DNA from: Bog-756 sp963831535
Lineage (GTDB): Bacteria; Actinomycetota; Acidimicrobiia; Acidimicrobiales; RAAP-2
Length of the DNA: 64,000 nucleotides
Assembly: GCA_963831535.1 (NCBI GenBank)
Contig: CAWHQP010000003.1
Coordinates: 310,001 to 374,000 of the forward strand
Reading direction: 5' to 3'
The translations under genes were made by a program, and so were the position numbers. Positions 9,847-19,217 of the stretch are shown piece after piece (the first letter of the stretch is position 1; every line of letters starts with the position of its first letter). The notes beneath the pieces were generated by a model. The model saw nothing but the letters and a program-made list of their open reading frames with translations. It was not told the DNA's origin and did no database searches.

Positions 9847-11136
9847 GTGAGCTTCATCGAACAAGTCATCGGCCGCGAGGTGCTCGACTCCCGCGGCAAC
9901 CCCACCGTCGAGGTCGAGGTCGTCCTCGACTCGGGTGCCGTGGGCCGGGCCATCGTGCCGTCCGGTGCGTCCACCGGATCGTTCGAGGCCGTCGAGCTCC
10001 GTGACGGTGGCGACCGCTACGGAGGCAAAGGTGTCCTCCAGGCCGTGGCCAACGTCAACGGGGAGATGGCGGCGATCCTCGACGGTGCCGATGCCTTCGA
10101 TCAGCGGGCGGTCGACCTCGCCCTGATCGATGCCGACGGCACGCCCAACAAGTCCCGGCTGGGCGCCAACGCCATCCTCGGCGTGTCCCTGGCCACGGCC
10201 AAGGCCGCCGCCGACGAGTTGGGCCTGCCCCTGTTCCGCTACGTCGGCGGGAGTGACGCCCATGTCCTGCCCGTCCCGATGATGAACGTGGTCAATGGCG
10301 GGGTCCACGCCGACAACTCCATCGATCTCCAGGAGTTCATGATCATGCCGGTGGGAGCGGCGTCGTTCTCCGAGGCGTTGCGATGGGGTGTCGAGACCTA
10401 TCACGCACTGGCCTCCGTGCTCCAGGTGCGGGGCCTGTCCACCACTGTCGGGGACGAAGGGGGTTTCGCCCCCAATCTGGACTCCAACGAGGAGGCGGTG
10501 ACGATCCTGGTCGAGGCCATCGAAGCCACCGGTCGGGCCCCGGGCCAGGACGTGGCCATCGCCGTGGATCCGGCCACCAGCGAGTTCTACCGGGACGGCG
10601 GCTACGTGCTGGCCGGGGAGGGCCGCACCCTGTCGTCGGAAGCGATGGTCGAGTACTGGGTGGACCTGGTCGGTCGGTACCCGATCGTGTCCATCGAGGA
10701 CGGAATGGCCGAGGACGACTGGGAGGGCTGGGCGGCGCTGACCGAGGCTCTGGGCGGGTCGGTCCAACTGGTGGGTGACGACATCTTCGTGACCAATGAG
10801 GAGCGGCTGCGGCGGGGCATCGACACGGGCACGGCCAACAGCATCCTGATCAAGGTCAACCAGATCGGGACTCTCACCGAGACGCTGGGGACGATGTCGC
10901 TCGCCACCCGCTCGGGGTACTCGTGTGTCATGTCCCACCGGTCGGGGGAGACCGAGGACGTCACCATCGCCGACCTCGCCGTGGCCACCAACTGCGGGCT
11001 GATCAAGACCGGTGCACCGGCCCGTTCCGACCGGGTGTCCAAATACAACCAGCTGCTGCGGATCGAAGCGATGCTGGGTGAGTCGGCTGCGTTCCGGGGC
11101 GGCGAGGCCCTGGCCTCGTGGAGTCCGACGGCGTGA
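9847..11136 (+). CDS. eno: Enolase
   Basis: Converts 2-phosphoglycerate to phosphoenolpyruvate in glycolysis. The 429 residues match the family length. Visible signatures: GREVLDSRGNPTVEVEV at the N terminus, the phosphate-loop SGASTGSFEAVELRDGG, DEGGFAPNL, the metal ligands in AIAVDPATSEFY, SIEDGMAEDDW and VGDDIFVTN, and the C-terminal signature ILIKVNQIGTLTET followed by SHRSGETEDVTIADLAVA. Start is GTG at 9847 (SFIEQVIGREVL) with GGAG at 9831-9834, a somewhat long spacing. Its 3' end overlaps the start of the divisome-like gene by 19 bp, so the two are probably co-transcribed. Confidence 0.97.
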   Translation: MSFIEQVIGREVLDSRGNPTVEVEVVLDSGAVGRAIVPSGASTGSFEAVELRDGGDRYGGKGVLQAVANVNGEMAAILDGADAFDQRAVDLALIDADGTPNKSRLGANAILGVSLATAKAAADELGLPLFRYVGGSDAHVLPVPMMNVVNGGVHADNSIDLQEFMIMPVGAASFSEALRWGVETYHALASVLQVRGLSTTVGDEGGFAPNLDSNEEAVTILVEAIEATGRAPGQDVAIAVDPATSEFYRDGGYVLAGEGRTLSSEAMVEYWVDLVGRYPIVSIEDGMAEDDWEGWAALTEALGGSVQLVGDDIFVTNEERLRRGIDTGTANSILIKVNQIGTLTETLGTMSLATRSGYSCVMSHRSGETEDVTIADLAVATNCGLIKTGAPARSDRVSKYNQLLRIEAMLGESAAFRGGEALASWSPTA

Positions 11137-12704
11137 CCTCGCGGCAGCACGCCCGCTCACGAAGGGGCAAGGCTCCGGCCGCCCCCCGGACCTTCACCGC
11201 AGCGACCGGACTCACCGGGGCCACTCCCGAGGAACTGGCCAGGCGGGCCGAGATCACCGCGGCCGCCCTGGCCGCCGCCGAGCGGTCCGAGGCCAGAGCA
11301 GCGGCGTTGGCCAAGCTGGTCAGGCAGGTGGCACCGCCCGGACCGGTGACATCACCACGTCCGAAGAAGGCGATCCCGGCAACGGTCGAAACGGTGACCC
11401 CTCGGACCGAGGAGCCGGCACCCCCGGCCGCCCGGGAGTCCGGTGGCCGGCCGTCGGTGGCACCGGTGCCCGGTTTGCCGGTACCCGATGTTCCGACATC
11501 CGACGCGGAGGCCGACCGCGAGCCTGCTCCCGGGTCCAAGCCGCCGCGGGGTCTCCGTATCACCTGGCCCCGGTCGGACCGGGCCGCAGCCGATCGGCCG
11601 GCACGCGTCTTCAAGCTTCCCCATCCCGCCACCGATCCGGGGACCTTGTCCGAGCCGACCGCAGGCACGTCCGCCGCCCTGGTCGGCCTGGCCGACGGCG
11701 TGACCATCGCCGAGGCCCTGCAAGCGCACGAGCCGACGTCCGCCCCGAGGGACCGGCCCGCCGGTACCGACCCGGGCGACAGACCGGCATCGGGACGGGC
11801 CCACCCGACGGCTGCCTTGCGGAGGGCCCTGCGGGCGCCGGGGCGGCGAGCAAAGGGGAGCGGACGGTCATCGGTGGGGGGCGAGGAGTCCACTCGCCGC
11901 CCGGCCGCTCCGACTCGACCCACCGCGACCCCTACCGCTTCGGCCACCACCACACGGTCGTCGGACGGGGCAACGGCGGCCCGACGCCGGGTGCCGCTGC
12001 TGAGCGGGGGCAAGGCCGCGGCCACGAAGACCTCCGATGCCGGGGGTGGGGATCAGGCGCCCGGCCGGAGGTTCCTGTCGAGGAAGGTGCCGGTCGGCTC
12101 GGCGCCCATGGCCAACAAGAAGGCCGAGAGCAGGCGGGCCAGGCGGAAGCGAACCAGAACGAAGACCCCGGCAACCTCGCAGGAACGTCGCCGCCGGATA
12201 CCGGTGGCGTTGGCCGGCGTGTTCGCGTTGGCCGTGCTCGCCACCAACTTCCCCCTCTCGGCCATCCTCGGCCAGCACCATGAGCTGGCGGCAGCCAACG
12301 CCCAGCTCGCCCAGGTGCAGAGTCAGAACAAGGCGCTCACCGCACAAGAAGATGCGTTGAAGTCCAATGTGGCCATCAACGAGCTGGCCCGGGGGGACCT
12401 CCAGATGGTGACTCCGGGCCAGACCCTCTATGACGTGCTCCCACCGAGCAGCAGGACCGACACCACCGCGCCCGGATCGCCTACCTATGGCGATCCCGGC
12501 GCGCAGCCGCTGGTGGCCCCCAACGACGCGCCGGATCTCTCGCCCCAGCAGGTCCTGCCCACGCCCATCCCGTCGGAGGCCGCAGGTTCCTCGGTGACCG
12601 GGTCGGCCAAGGGATCGACGGCGACCGATGTCTCGAACCGCGCGGCGTCGGCTCCGACCTCCTACTGGGGGCGCGTCGCCGACACCCTCGAATTCTGGCG
12701 GTGA
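11118..12704 (+). CDS. FtsB/DivIC-type septum formation initiator with long disordered N-terminal extension
   Basis: The C-terminal part has a basic stretch (RRARRKRTRTKT), one transmembrane helix (IPVALAGVFALAVLATNF), a short coiled coil (HHELAAANAQLAQVQSQNKA) and a conserved post-coil segment, as in FtsB/DivIC proteins of the FtsQLB divisome complex. Ahead of this lie about 330 residues rich in Ala, Pro, Arg and Thr with no visible fold. The open frame overlaps eno at its start and DUF501 at its stop (GTGA), which favours the long form. An internal ATG at 12109 (MANKKAESRRARRK) would give a protein of usual family length, so the true start is unsettled. Confidence 0.72.
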   Translation: MESDGVTSRQHARSRRGKAPAAPRTFTAATGLTGATPEELARRAEITAAALAAAERSEARAAALAKLVRQVAPPGPVTSPRPKKAIPATVETVTPRTEEPAPPAARESGGRPSVAPVPGLPVPDVPTSDAEADREPAPGSKPPRGLRITWPRSDRAAADRPARVFKLPHPATDPGTLSEPTAGTSAALVGLADGVTIAEALQAHEPTSAPRDRPAGTDPGDRPASGRAHPTAALRRALRAPGRRAKGSGRSSVGGEESTRRPAAPTRPTATPTASATTTRSSDGATAARRRVPLLSGGKAAATKTSDAGGGDQAPGRRFLSRKVPVGSAPMANKKAESRRARRKRTRTKTPATSQERRRRIPVALAGVFALAVLATNFPLSAILGQHHELAAANAQLAQVQSQNKALTAQEDALKSNVAINELARGDLQMVTPGQTLYDVLPPSSRTDTTAPGSPTYGDPGAQPLVAPNDAPDLSPQQVLPTPIPSEAAGSSVTGSAKGSTATDVSNRAASAPTSYWGRVADTLEFWR

Positions 12705-13243
12705 GCCGTAGCCCGATGAGCGGGTCGGACGACGTGGACCGTGACCAGGTGGACGGAGGCTGGTCCGGGGCGTCGAGCGACGAAGACGGATCGGATGCCA
12801 CCGATGACCTCGAGGCGGTGGCCGAACTGCTCGGTCGTCAGCCGGCGGGGGCGTTCGAGGTGGTGGTCCGGACCGATGACGGGAGGCCCGCAGTTATTGC
12901 CAACGCCCCGTTCCTCCATGACGGCACACCCATGCCCACCCGCTACTGGCTGGTCGACCCCATCCTGCGGGACGAGGTGAGCCGGCTCGAGTCGACTGGG
13001 GGGGTTCGACAGGCCGAAGAGGCCGTCGCCTCGGCAGGGATCGAGGCGGCCCACGCCGCCTATGCCGAGGAGCGGGATGCGCTCATCGACCCCGACCATC
13101 GGGGCCCGAGGCCCTCGGGAGGAGTGGGCGGCACCCGTCGTGGGGTCAAATGTCTCCATGCCCACCTGGCCTTCTGGCTGACCGGCGCCGATGATCCGGT
13201 CGGGGCGTGGACGGCCCAGAGGATCGGACTCCATCCCACCTGA
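12701..13243 (+). CDS. DUF501 family protein
   Basis: A 180-residue cytosolic protein. After an acidic, low-complexity N terminus comes the DUF501 core: VAELLGRQPAGAFEVVVRTD, IANAPFLHDGTPMPTRYWLV, DEVSRLESTGG, YAEERDALI and, near the end, GGTRRGVKCLHAHLAFWLTG. The family has no established function; it sits between ftsB and ppx in many actinobacteria. GTG at 12701 overlaps the upstream stop, indicating translational coupling. Confidence 0.85.
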   Translation: MSRSPMSGSDDVDRDQVDGGWSGASSDEDGSDATDDLEAVAELLGRQPAGAFEVVVRTDDGRPAVIANAPFLHDGTPMPTRYWLVDPILRDEVSRLESTGGVRQAEEAVASAGIEAAHAAYAEERDALIDPDHRGPRPSGGVGGTRRGVKCLHAHLAFWLTGADDPVGAWTAQRIGLHPT

Positions 13244-13306
13244 CCCATCCGTGGGGCGGCAGTCGGACAGGTGGTTCCTCCAGGTCGACCGTGGTAGCAA
13301 GGGGAG

Positions 13307-14233
13307 ATGGACCTCGCGGGACCCGTCGCCGCCATCGACTGCGGCACCAACTCCACCCGCCTGCTGGTCGTCGACGGTGACGGCTCCACCCTGGTTCGCC
13401 TGATGCAGATCACGCGGCTCGGGGCCGGCGTCGATGCCACCGGACGGTTGGCCCCAGAGTCCATCGATCGATGCCTGTCGGTGCTGCGGGAGTTCCGTCG
13501 GGTCATGGACGGCTACTCGGTGGTCCGGGGCCGGCTGGCCGCCACCTCGGCGGCGCGGGACGCGTCGAACGGGTCGGAGTTCCTCGAGGCCGCCGGTGAG
13601 GTTACCGGCATCGAGCCGGAGCTGCTGGTGGGGACCGAGGAGGGTCGGCTGTCCATGGCCGGTGCGCTCTCCGACCTGCGAGACGAAGAAGGCCCGTTTC
13701 TCGTCCTGGACATCGGTGGGGGCTCCACCGAGCTGGTGGCGGGATCGGGTCCCGACGATCCCGAGCTGTCGGTGGTGTCACTGCAGGTCGGGTGCGTGCG
13801 CATCACGGAGCGGTTCCTGACCTCGGACCCTCCCACACCCGCCCAGCTGGCACAGGGCGAGGAGAGGGTCAACGAGCTGCTGGACCAGGCCATCGCCGAA
13901 CACCCCCGATTCGTGGCCGCCCACCGCCTGGTCGGTCTGGCCGGGACGGTCACCACACTGGCCTCGCTCCACCTCGGACTCGAACGCTACGACCGGGATC
14001 GGATTCACCACGCCGTGCTCAGCGCCGGCGACGTCTACGACTGGTACCGGGCCCTGGCCACTGAGGTCACGCGGGCCCGGCTGGACCGGGCCGGGATGGT
14101 GCCGGGCCGAGAGGACGTGATCGTGGGTGGCGCGCTGATCCTGGTCGCGGTCATGACCCGATTCGGGTTCGACGAGTGCCTGGTGTCGGAGGCGGACATC
14201 CTGGACGGAATGGCGGCGGGTCTGCTGGCCTGA
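13307..14233 (+). CDS. ppx: Ppx/GppA exopolyphosphatase family protein
   Basis: A 308-residue ASKHA-fold phosphatase that acts on inorganic polyphosphate or pppGpp. Motifs: AAIDCGTNSTRLLVVDGDG (phosphate 1), RLAATSAARDASNG, a conserved glutamate in LVGTEEGRLSMAG, VLDIGGGSTELVAG (phosphate 2), VGCVRITERF and LVGLAGTVTTLASL. The length fits the short actinobacterial form lacking the HD domain. AAGGGGAG lies immediately before ATG 13307. It closes the housekeeping cluster; the next gene converges on it with 7 bp between stops. Confidence 0.9.
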   Translation: MDLAGPVAAIDCGTNSTRLLVVDGDGSTLVRLMQITRLGAGVDATGRLAPESIDRCLSVLREFRRVMDGYSVVRGRLAATSAARDASNGSEFLEAAGEVTGIEPELLVGTEEGRLSMAGALSDLRDEEGPFLVLDIGGGSTELVAGSGPDDPELSVVSLQVGCVRITERFLTSDPPTPAQLAQGEERVNELLDQAIAEHPRFVAAHRLVGLAGTVTTLASLHLGLERYDRDRIHHAVLSAGDVYDWYRALATEVTRARLDRAGMVPGREDVIVGGALILVAVMTRFGFDECLVSEADILDGMAAGLLA

Positions 14234-14240
14234 CCCGGGA

Positions 14241-15308
14241 TCACCCTGGCCCTCGGACCCCCTGGTGGTCTCGGTCCCCGGTCGACGGCGTCACCAGCCC
14301 GGTGGCTTCGAGTACCCGATGGATGAACTGGTCGGTCGAGCCGTACTCCGCTTCGGCATAGGTCCGACCCTGGGCACCGAGCGAGTTGCGGGTGGCGGAA
14401 TCGAGTAGTGCCTCCACGCACCACACCAATCCGGTCGGGTCGGTGAACCACAGTCCACCCCGACCCCGCTCGGCGTGCTCCCTGGCCCTGCTGCCGTGGG
14501 GCACGACGATGGGGGTGCCGTAGAGGAGGGACTCGATGCACCGGCGAGCGAACAGGCGGCCCGGCTGCAGATCCACGGTCAAGTGGGCCCAGGCCATCAG
14601 GCGGGCCATGTCGCTCGATCGCCGGACAGGTTCGCTCCGCTTCACCCGCCCGCCCTGCCATACGCAAAACGCATCAGTGTGGAGCACGGCCACCATCTGA
14701 TCCGGGAACCGAATGCGGAGGAGCTGACCCAGCTCGTTCTCGGGTCGGGCCGCGCCCTCGTCGACACCGGTGTGAACCAGCAGGTAACTCGTCCGGTCGA
14801 CCCGGGGATCCGGTTCACTCCGCGCGCTGGGATTGGCTGCCATAGGCGCCCCCACCCGATGGACCCGGGACGAGGGGAGGCCGGTGCTCGAGATCTCGGC
14901 GCGTCCTCCCTCGGTCACGACCATGACCGACCTGGCTCGGCCCAGTATCGGTGCGATGGTGGTCGGGTGGGCGTCGTCCCACTCCGCGGCAAGGGCCAGC
15001 ACGGTGGAGGTGACGCCGAAGTCGACGTCAGCGCGGGCAGTGAGGTCAGTGATGTCGTCCCACCGTCGACCCACGACGACGATCCGCTCGGGACGCAGCC
15101 CGGCGATGGTCCCGTCCCTAGAGTGGTGGGAGGACGCCCGCCCCCACGGATGCACGGTGAAGACGCTGTCGGTGGCGGTACCGCCCGGTGAGGCGTCCTC
15201 GGTCACCACGTGAACCTCCGCCTCACAGGCCAACGCCCCGGCCACCTGTCGGGTGATCCAGCCGGGTTCGGACTTCGATTCCCAGTGGTCGGTGACGATG
15301 ACGATCAT
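14241..15308 (-). CDS. GT4-like glycosyltransferase (GT-B fold)
   Basis: A protein of about 355 residues. The N-terminal Rossmann half begins MIVIVTDHWESKSEPGW. The C-terminal half has the usual donor-site region RRCIESLLYGTPIVVPHGSR followed by a short helix (GLVWCVEALLDS), and NSLGAQGRTYAEAEYGSTDQF at the end, as in group 1 glycosyltransferases. Substrate unknown. ATG at 15308 starts the first beta strand directly; longer in-frame starts would overlap the upstream coiled-coil gene. It is probably in one unit with that gene and is the first gene of the polysaccharide locus on this side. Confidence 0.68.
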   Translation of the reverse strand: MIVIVTDHWESKSEPGWITRQVAGALACEAEVHVVTEDASPGGTATDSVFTVHPWGRASSHHSRDGTIAGLRPERIVVVGRRWDDITDLTARADVDFGVTSTVLALAAEWDDAHPTTIAPILGRARSVMVVTEGGRAEISSTGLPSSRVHRVGAPMAANPSARSEPDPRVDRTSYLLVHTGVDEGAARPENELGQLLRIRFPDQMVAVLHTDAFCVWQGGRVKRSEPVRRSSDMARLMAWAHLTVDLQPGRLFARRCIESLLYGTPIVVPHGSRAREHAERGRGGLWFTDPTGLVWCVEALLDSATRNSLGAQGRTYAEAEYGSTDQFIHRVLEATGLVTPSTGDRDHQGVRGPG

Positions 15309-15366
15309 GGGTTCAGCCGATGACGGGTAGCGGGCAGGTGAGCCGGTCACGCCAGCTCCCGTCGGC

Positions 15367-15885
15367 TCAGGACACCGATGGCGCGTCCCCCTCGTCGTGT
15401 CCGGTCCGGACAGCCTCGCCCGGGTCACCGGGAGGTGGGTTCACGTGCAGCCACACGGCCAGCTTGGCCTGGTTCTCCGCCTCGGCCACCTGGCGGTCCA
15501 GGACCAGATCGCGCAATTCCTGATACCGGAGGTCGAGTTCGGTGCAGCGCTGATCGAGGTCGTCGATGACCTGCACGGCCTGAGCCAGGAACTCCCGTTC
15601 CTGGTGCAGGTGGGGACGGAGCACCCGGTAGGTGAGTCGACCGAAGAGCGCCACCAGCTTGCCGCGGACACCGGTGATTGCGGTCCCCGGCTCGTAGGTG
15701 TCGGTGAGCGCCCAGTGCTGATGGAGGTACTCGAGCGAGGACCTGTCCACTGGCACCGGGTTGGCACCGGCATCCCCGAATTCTTGGGGAGCCAGTGGTC
15801 CCCATCGGAGGACGTGGTGGTCGGCCCGGATCTGCTCAAGAAGGTCTTTGGGGTCCACTGCGGCTCGTCCCACGTGTCCGGGCAC
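15367..15885 (-). CDS. Small amphipathic-helix and coiled-coil protein of the glycan locus
   Basis: I do not recognise a named family. The 172-residue product has a charged N terminus (DPKDLLEQIRADHHVLRWGP), a region with basic/hydrophobic character (GVRGKLVALFGRLTYRVLRP) that could lie on the membrane, then a long heptad-rich helix (EFLAQAVQVIDDLDQRCTEL and onwards) and a proline-rich tail. The same plan, amphipathic helix next to coiled coil, occurs in the methyltransferase and in the small gene at 32240. Start taken as GTG 15885. It lies 58 bp upstream of the GT4 gene and may tether glycosyltransferases at the membrane (inference). Confidence 0.55.
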   Translation of the reverse strand: MPGHVGRAAVDPKDLLEQIRADHHVLRWGPLAPQEFGDAGANPVPVDRSSLEYLHQHWALTDTYEPGTAITGVRGKLVALFGRLTYRVLRPHLHQEREFLAQAVQVIDDLDQRCTELDLRYQELRDLVLDRQVAEAENQAKLAVWLHVNPPPGDPGEAVRTGHDEGDAPSVS

Positions 15886-16070
15886 CTCGTCTCGTCGTTC
15901 TCGATCTGTGACAATGCTACGGGGCCGGACGGCCGGGCCCGGGCCGGGCGCCAGCGGACGCGCCCGCGGTGGGGTGGGAAGCTCCGCCGGGAGGCTGGTC
16001 AGCGAACGGTGATGCTATCGTCACCGGGATCGTGGGCCTCTCGTCGGATCCGGTTCCGGGCGATACGGGA

Positions 16071-17888
16071 ATGTCGGATCGAGATCCGGCCCCGGTGACC
16101 GAGCCCGCCTTCCCTCCGCTGGCGTGGATGGACCGCCCCGACGAGTCTCGGATCGCTGCGGAGTCGTGGGGCCCGGACGCAGCTTCGTCGCCGCTGACCT
16201 ATTGGCACTGGAGGGGAGTGCGCCGGCCCAGCCGAGAGGCAGCGACGCGCCGTCCGACGGCAGCCGGCCCGCCGATGCTCAGCGTGGTGATGCCCGTGGG
16301 TGAGCAGCCTCCCGAACACATCCGCCAGAGCGTGTACTCGGTGCTGGACCAGACCTACACCCACTGGGAGCTGTGTGTGTCCGAGTACGGTGCCGGTCGC
16401 CCGGCGACGACCGAGTTGGTGGGTCGGGATCGTCGGATCAAGCGGGTTGATCGACCCCGGGCACGAGGAGTGTCCAGCTCCCTCAACGAGGCGCTGGGCG
16501 TGGTCACGGGTCAGTTCGTGGTCCGGTTGGAGGTGGGGGACGTACTCGAACCGACGGCACTGGCAGAGATCGGCGCCCGGTTGGACACCGACCAAGACGT
16601 CGACGTCCTGTACTCGGACGAGGACCGGTTCATCTCGATCGAGCAGCCGGTGCAGCCGTACTTCAAGCCCGACTGGGATCCCGACCTGCTGCTGTCGACG
16701 GCGTATCTCGGCCACGTTCTGGTGATCCGCACCGAACTGCTGCGTTCGATCGGCGGCTACCGATCCGAGTTCGACGGGGGGCACGAGTACGACGTGATGC
16801 TGCGGGCCACCGAACAGGCCCGGCGGGTGGCTCATCTGTCCCAGGTCCTCTATCACCGCCGGATCGGGCCGGACCCGAACACCGATCCACACGGCGGTGC
16901 GGTGGCGGAGGACCGGATCGGGCGGAGCGTCCTCGAGTCGGCCATGGGGAGGCGGGGTATCCGGGGACGCGTGGAGCCGGGACCGTTCCCGGGGGCCCAC
17001 CACCTACGCCGGGAGCTCACCGGCGCGCCATCGGTGAGTGTCATCATTCCCTTCCGGGACCAGGCCGCCCTCACGGTGGCGTGCCTGGATTCGCTGGTGC
17101 GGGATCCGGGCCATCCCGTCGAGGAGATCGTGTTCATCGACAACGGGAGCACCGAGCCCGAGACCCGGGCGCTCCGCCGCCGTATCGAACACCGAGGGGA
17201 TGTCCGGATACTCGACTATCCGGACCCTTTCAACTGGGCGGCCATCAACAATCTGGCCGCGGCGACCTGTGCGTCGGACATGGTGCTGTTCATGAACAAC
17301 GACATCGAAGCGACCTCGGAGGGCTGGCTCGGTGCCCTGGTCGAGCTGGCCCAGCGCCCCGACGTGGGCGCCGTCGCCCCCCGCTTGGTCTACCCCGACG
17401 GCCAGGTGCAGCATGCCGGAGTCGTGCTGGGGCTGGGAGGCATCGCCATGCATTTGTTCAGCGGACTTCCCCCCGGTCGTACCGGGTATTTCGGCTGGGA
17501 CCGGCTGATTCGCGGATACAGCGCGCTCACGGGAGCCTGTCTGCTCGTCCGCCGAGCTGTGTTCGAGGAGGTGGGAGGGTTCGAGGAGTCGCTACCTGTG
17601 GCGTTCAACGACATCGACTTCTGCCTGCGCCTGGGCCGTGCGGGGTTCCGTCTGCTCTATACCCCCCACGCCCAACTGACCCACTACGAGTCGGTGAGTA
17701 GGGGCCAGTCCGGGTTCACCACCGACTTCGCCACCTTCGTGTCCCGCTGGTTGGGGGTGCTGGAAGCAGATGATCCCGCGTACAACCCGAATCTGGGCCG
17801 GTTCGCTCCCTGGTGCCCCCTGCGGATGCCCGGGGAGGACGAACGCTGGTTGGCGGATATTCGCAGCGCGTATCCGGGATCCCCTTAG
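16071..17888 (+). CDS. Tandem two-domain GT2 glycosyltransferase
   Basis: Two GT-A domains in 605 residues. The first (about 65-320) has LSVVMPVGEQPPEHIRQSVY, a DxD-like VLYSDEDRF and HEYDVMLRATEQ. The second (about 325-580) has VSVIIPFRDQAALTVACLDS, IVFIDNGSTEPE, VLFMNNDIEATS (metal-binding region), YSALTGACLLVRRAVFEEVG and the catalytic-region signature FNDIDFCLRLGRAGFR. This arrangement is common in enzymes that extend rhamnan or O-antigen-like chains; specificity cannot be read from sequence. ATG 16071 is used; the open frame extends upstream through sequence with no domain. Confidence 0.85.
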   Translation: MSDRDPAPVTEPAFPPLAWMDRPDESRIAAESWGPDAASSPLTYWHWRGVRRPSREAATRRPTAAGPPMLSVVMPVGEQPPEHIRQSVYSVLDQTYTHWELCVSEYGAGRPATTELVGRDRRIKRVDRPRARGVSSSLNEALGVVTGQFVVRLEVGDVLEPTALAEIGARLDTDQDVDVLYSDEDRFISIEQPVQPYFKPDWDPDLLLSTAYLGHVLVIRTELLRSIGGYRSEFDGGHEYDVMLRATEQARRVAHLSQVLYHRRIGPDPNTDPHGGAVAEDRIGRSVLESAMGRRGIRGRVEPGPFPGAHHLRRELTGAPSVSVIIPFRDQAALTVACLDSLVRDPGHPVEEIVFIDNGSTEPETRALRRRIEHRGDVRILDYPDPFNWAAINNLAAATCASDMVLFMNNDIEATSEGWLGALVELAQRPDVGAVAPRLVYPDGQVQHAGVVLGLGGIAMHLFSGLPPGRTGYFGWDRLIRGYSALTGACLLVRRAVFEEVGGFEESLPVAFNDIDFCLRLGRAGFRLLYTPHAQLTHYESVSRGQSGFTTDFATFVSRWLGVLEADDPAYNPNLGRFAPWCPLRMPGEDERWLADIRSAYPGSP

Positions 17889-17981
17889 TCTCCTGTCCAA
17901 CGCTCCTGGCTGGCGGCTCCGACACCTCTCGTGCGAGTAAGGGCGACGACCAGGACAGTGCGCGCATCGCGGCGGCGATCG

Positions 17982-18010
17982 TTGTCGGGTCACCCCGGCA
18001 TGACTAGAGT
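17982..18010 (+). promoter_or_regulatory. Sigma-70-type promoter for the UDP-sugar dehydrogenase operon
   Basis: TTGTCG at 17982-17987, a 17-nt spacer and TAGAGT at 18005-18010. The GTG at 18018 lies 7 nt beyond the -10, so transcription would begin at or next to the start codon: a leaderless message. The -10 lies downstream of the longer in-frame ATG at 18000, which argues against that ATG as the start. Confidence 0.55.
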
Positions 18011-18017
18011 GGGGTCG

Positions 18018-19217
18018 GTGGAGCTTCGGTGGAAGAGCGACGTCACCGTGCTGGGGGGCTGCGGCCACGTGGGCCTACCGCTGGGCTTGGCCTTCGCCGA
18101 CGCCGGCCTCCGAGTCGCTCTCTACGACATCAACCTGTCGGCCGTCGACCGCGTCCGATCGGGGAAGATGCCGCATCTCGAGCCGGGCGCCCCCGAGGTG
18201 CTCACCCGGACCCTTGACAACGGGAACCTCACGGCGTCAGCGGAGCCGTCCACCATCGGCGCCAGCGAGCACCTGGTGGTCGTGGTGGGCACGCCGGTCG
18301 ACGAGCATCTCAACCCTGACCCTCAGGCCGTGGTCAGCGCCATCGAGGCGATCGCTGACGAACTGATCGACGGTCAGCTGCTCATTCTCCGCAGCACGGT
18401 GTTTCCGGGTGTCACCCGGCTGGTGGAGCGCCTCATCGAGCGGCTGGGCAAATCCATCGACGTGGCCTTCTGCCCCGAACGGATCGCCGAGGGCCGCGCC
18501 ATGGAGGAGCTGCATTCGCTTCCCCAGATCGTGGCGGCCCGGTCCGATGGTGCCTTCGAACGGGCTGCATCGCTCTTCGGTCATCTCACCGAGCGCATCG
18601 TTCGGGTGGAGCCCGAAGAGGCCGAGTTGGCCAAGTTGTTCACCAATTCCTATCGATACATCAAGTTCGCGGCAGCCAACCAGCTCTACATGATGGCCAA
18701 CGACTACGGCCTCGACTACGAGCGGATCCGGAGTGCTGTCATCGAGGACTATCCGAGGGCTGCTGACCTGCCCGGCCCGGGATTCGCCGCTGGACCGTGC
18801 CTGCTGAAGGACACCATGCAGTTGGCTGCCTACAACAACAACAACTTCGCTCTGGGCCAGGCCAGCATGCAGATCAATGAGGGGCTGCCGCTCTACCTAG
18901 TGTCCCGGATGGCCGCCCGGTACGACCTCGACTCGATGGTCGTGGGCATCCTCGGGATGGCCTTCAAAGGCGAATCGGACGACAACCGCTCGAGCCTCTC
19001 CTACAAGCTGAAACGAGTGCTGAAGGTTCGGGCCAAGGAGGTACTGACCACGGATCCGTTCGTGACCGTGGACGACGGTCTCTCCCCGCTGGACCAGGTG
19101 CTCGCCCGCGCTGATCTGATCGTGATCGGAGCGCCTCACCGGGCCTATGCGGATGTGGCCATCATCCAGCCGGTGGTGGACGTCTGGAATCTTCGGGGAG
19201 ACGGGGTGGTGGTGTGA
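18018..19217 (+). CDS. Nucleotide-sugar dehydrogenase (UDP-ManNAcA/UDP-GlcA dehydrogenase family)
   Basis: An NAD-dependent four-electron oxidation of a UDP-hexose or UDP-HexNAc to the uronic acid. Evidence: Rossmann start VTVLGGCGHVGLPLGLAFAD, VVVVGTPVDEHLNPD, LRSTVFPGVTRLV, FCPERIAEGRAMEEL, the central-domain ELAKLFTNSYRYIKFAAANQ, the active-site cysteine in GFAAGPCLLKDT, and the C-terminal GMAFKGESDDNRSS. EGRAMEEL resembles the WecC/TviB group more than Ugd (inference). GTG 18018 is preferred because of the promoter overlapping ATG 18000. The stop overlaps the next gene by 4 bp. Confidence 0.87.
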   Translation: MELRWKSDVTVLGGCGHVGLPLGLAFADAGLRVALYDINLSAVDRVRSGKMPHLEPGAPEVLTRTLDNGNLTASAEPSTIGASEHLVVVVGTPVDEHLNPDPQAVVSAIEAIADELIDGQLLILRSTVFPGVTRLVERLIERLGKSIDVAFCPERIAEGRAMEELHSLPQIVAARSDGAFERAASLFGHLTERIVRVEPEEAELAKLFTNSYRYIKFAAANQLYMMANDYGLDYERIRSAVIEDYPRAADLPGPGFAAGPCLLKDTMQLAAYNNNNFALGQASMQINEGLPLYLVSRMAARYDLDSMVVGILGMAFKGESDDNRSSLSYKLKRVLKVRAKEVLTTDPFVTVDDGLSPLDQVLARADLIVIGAPHRAYADVAIIQPVVDVWNLRGDGVVV

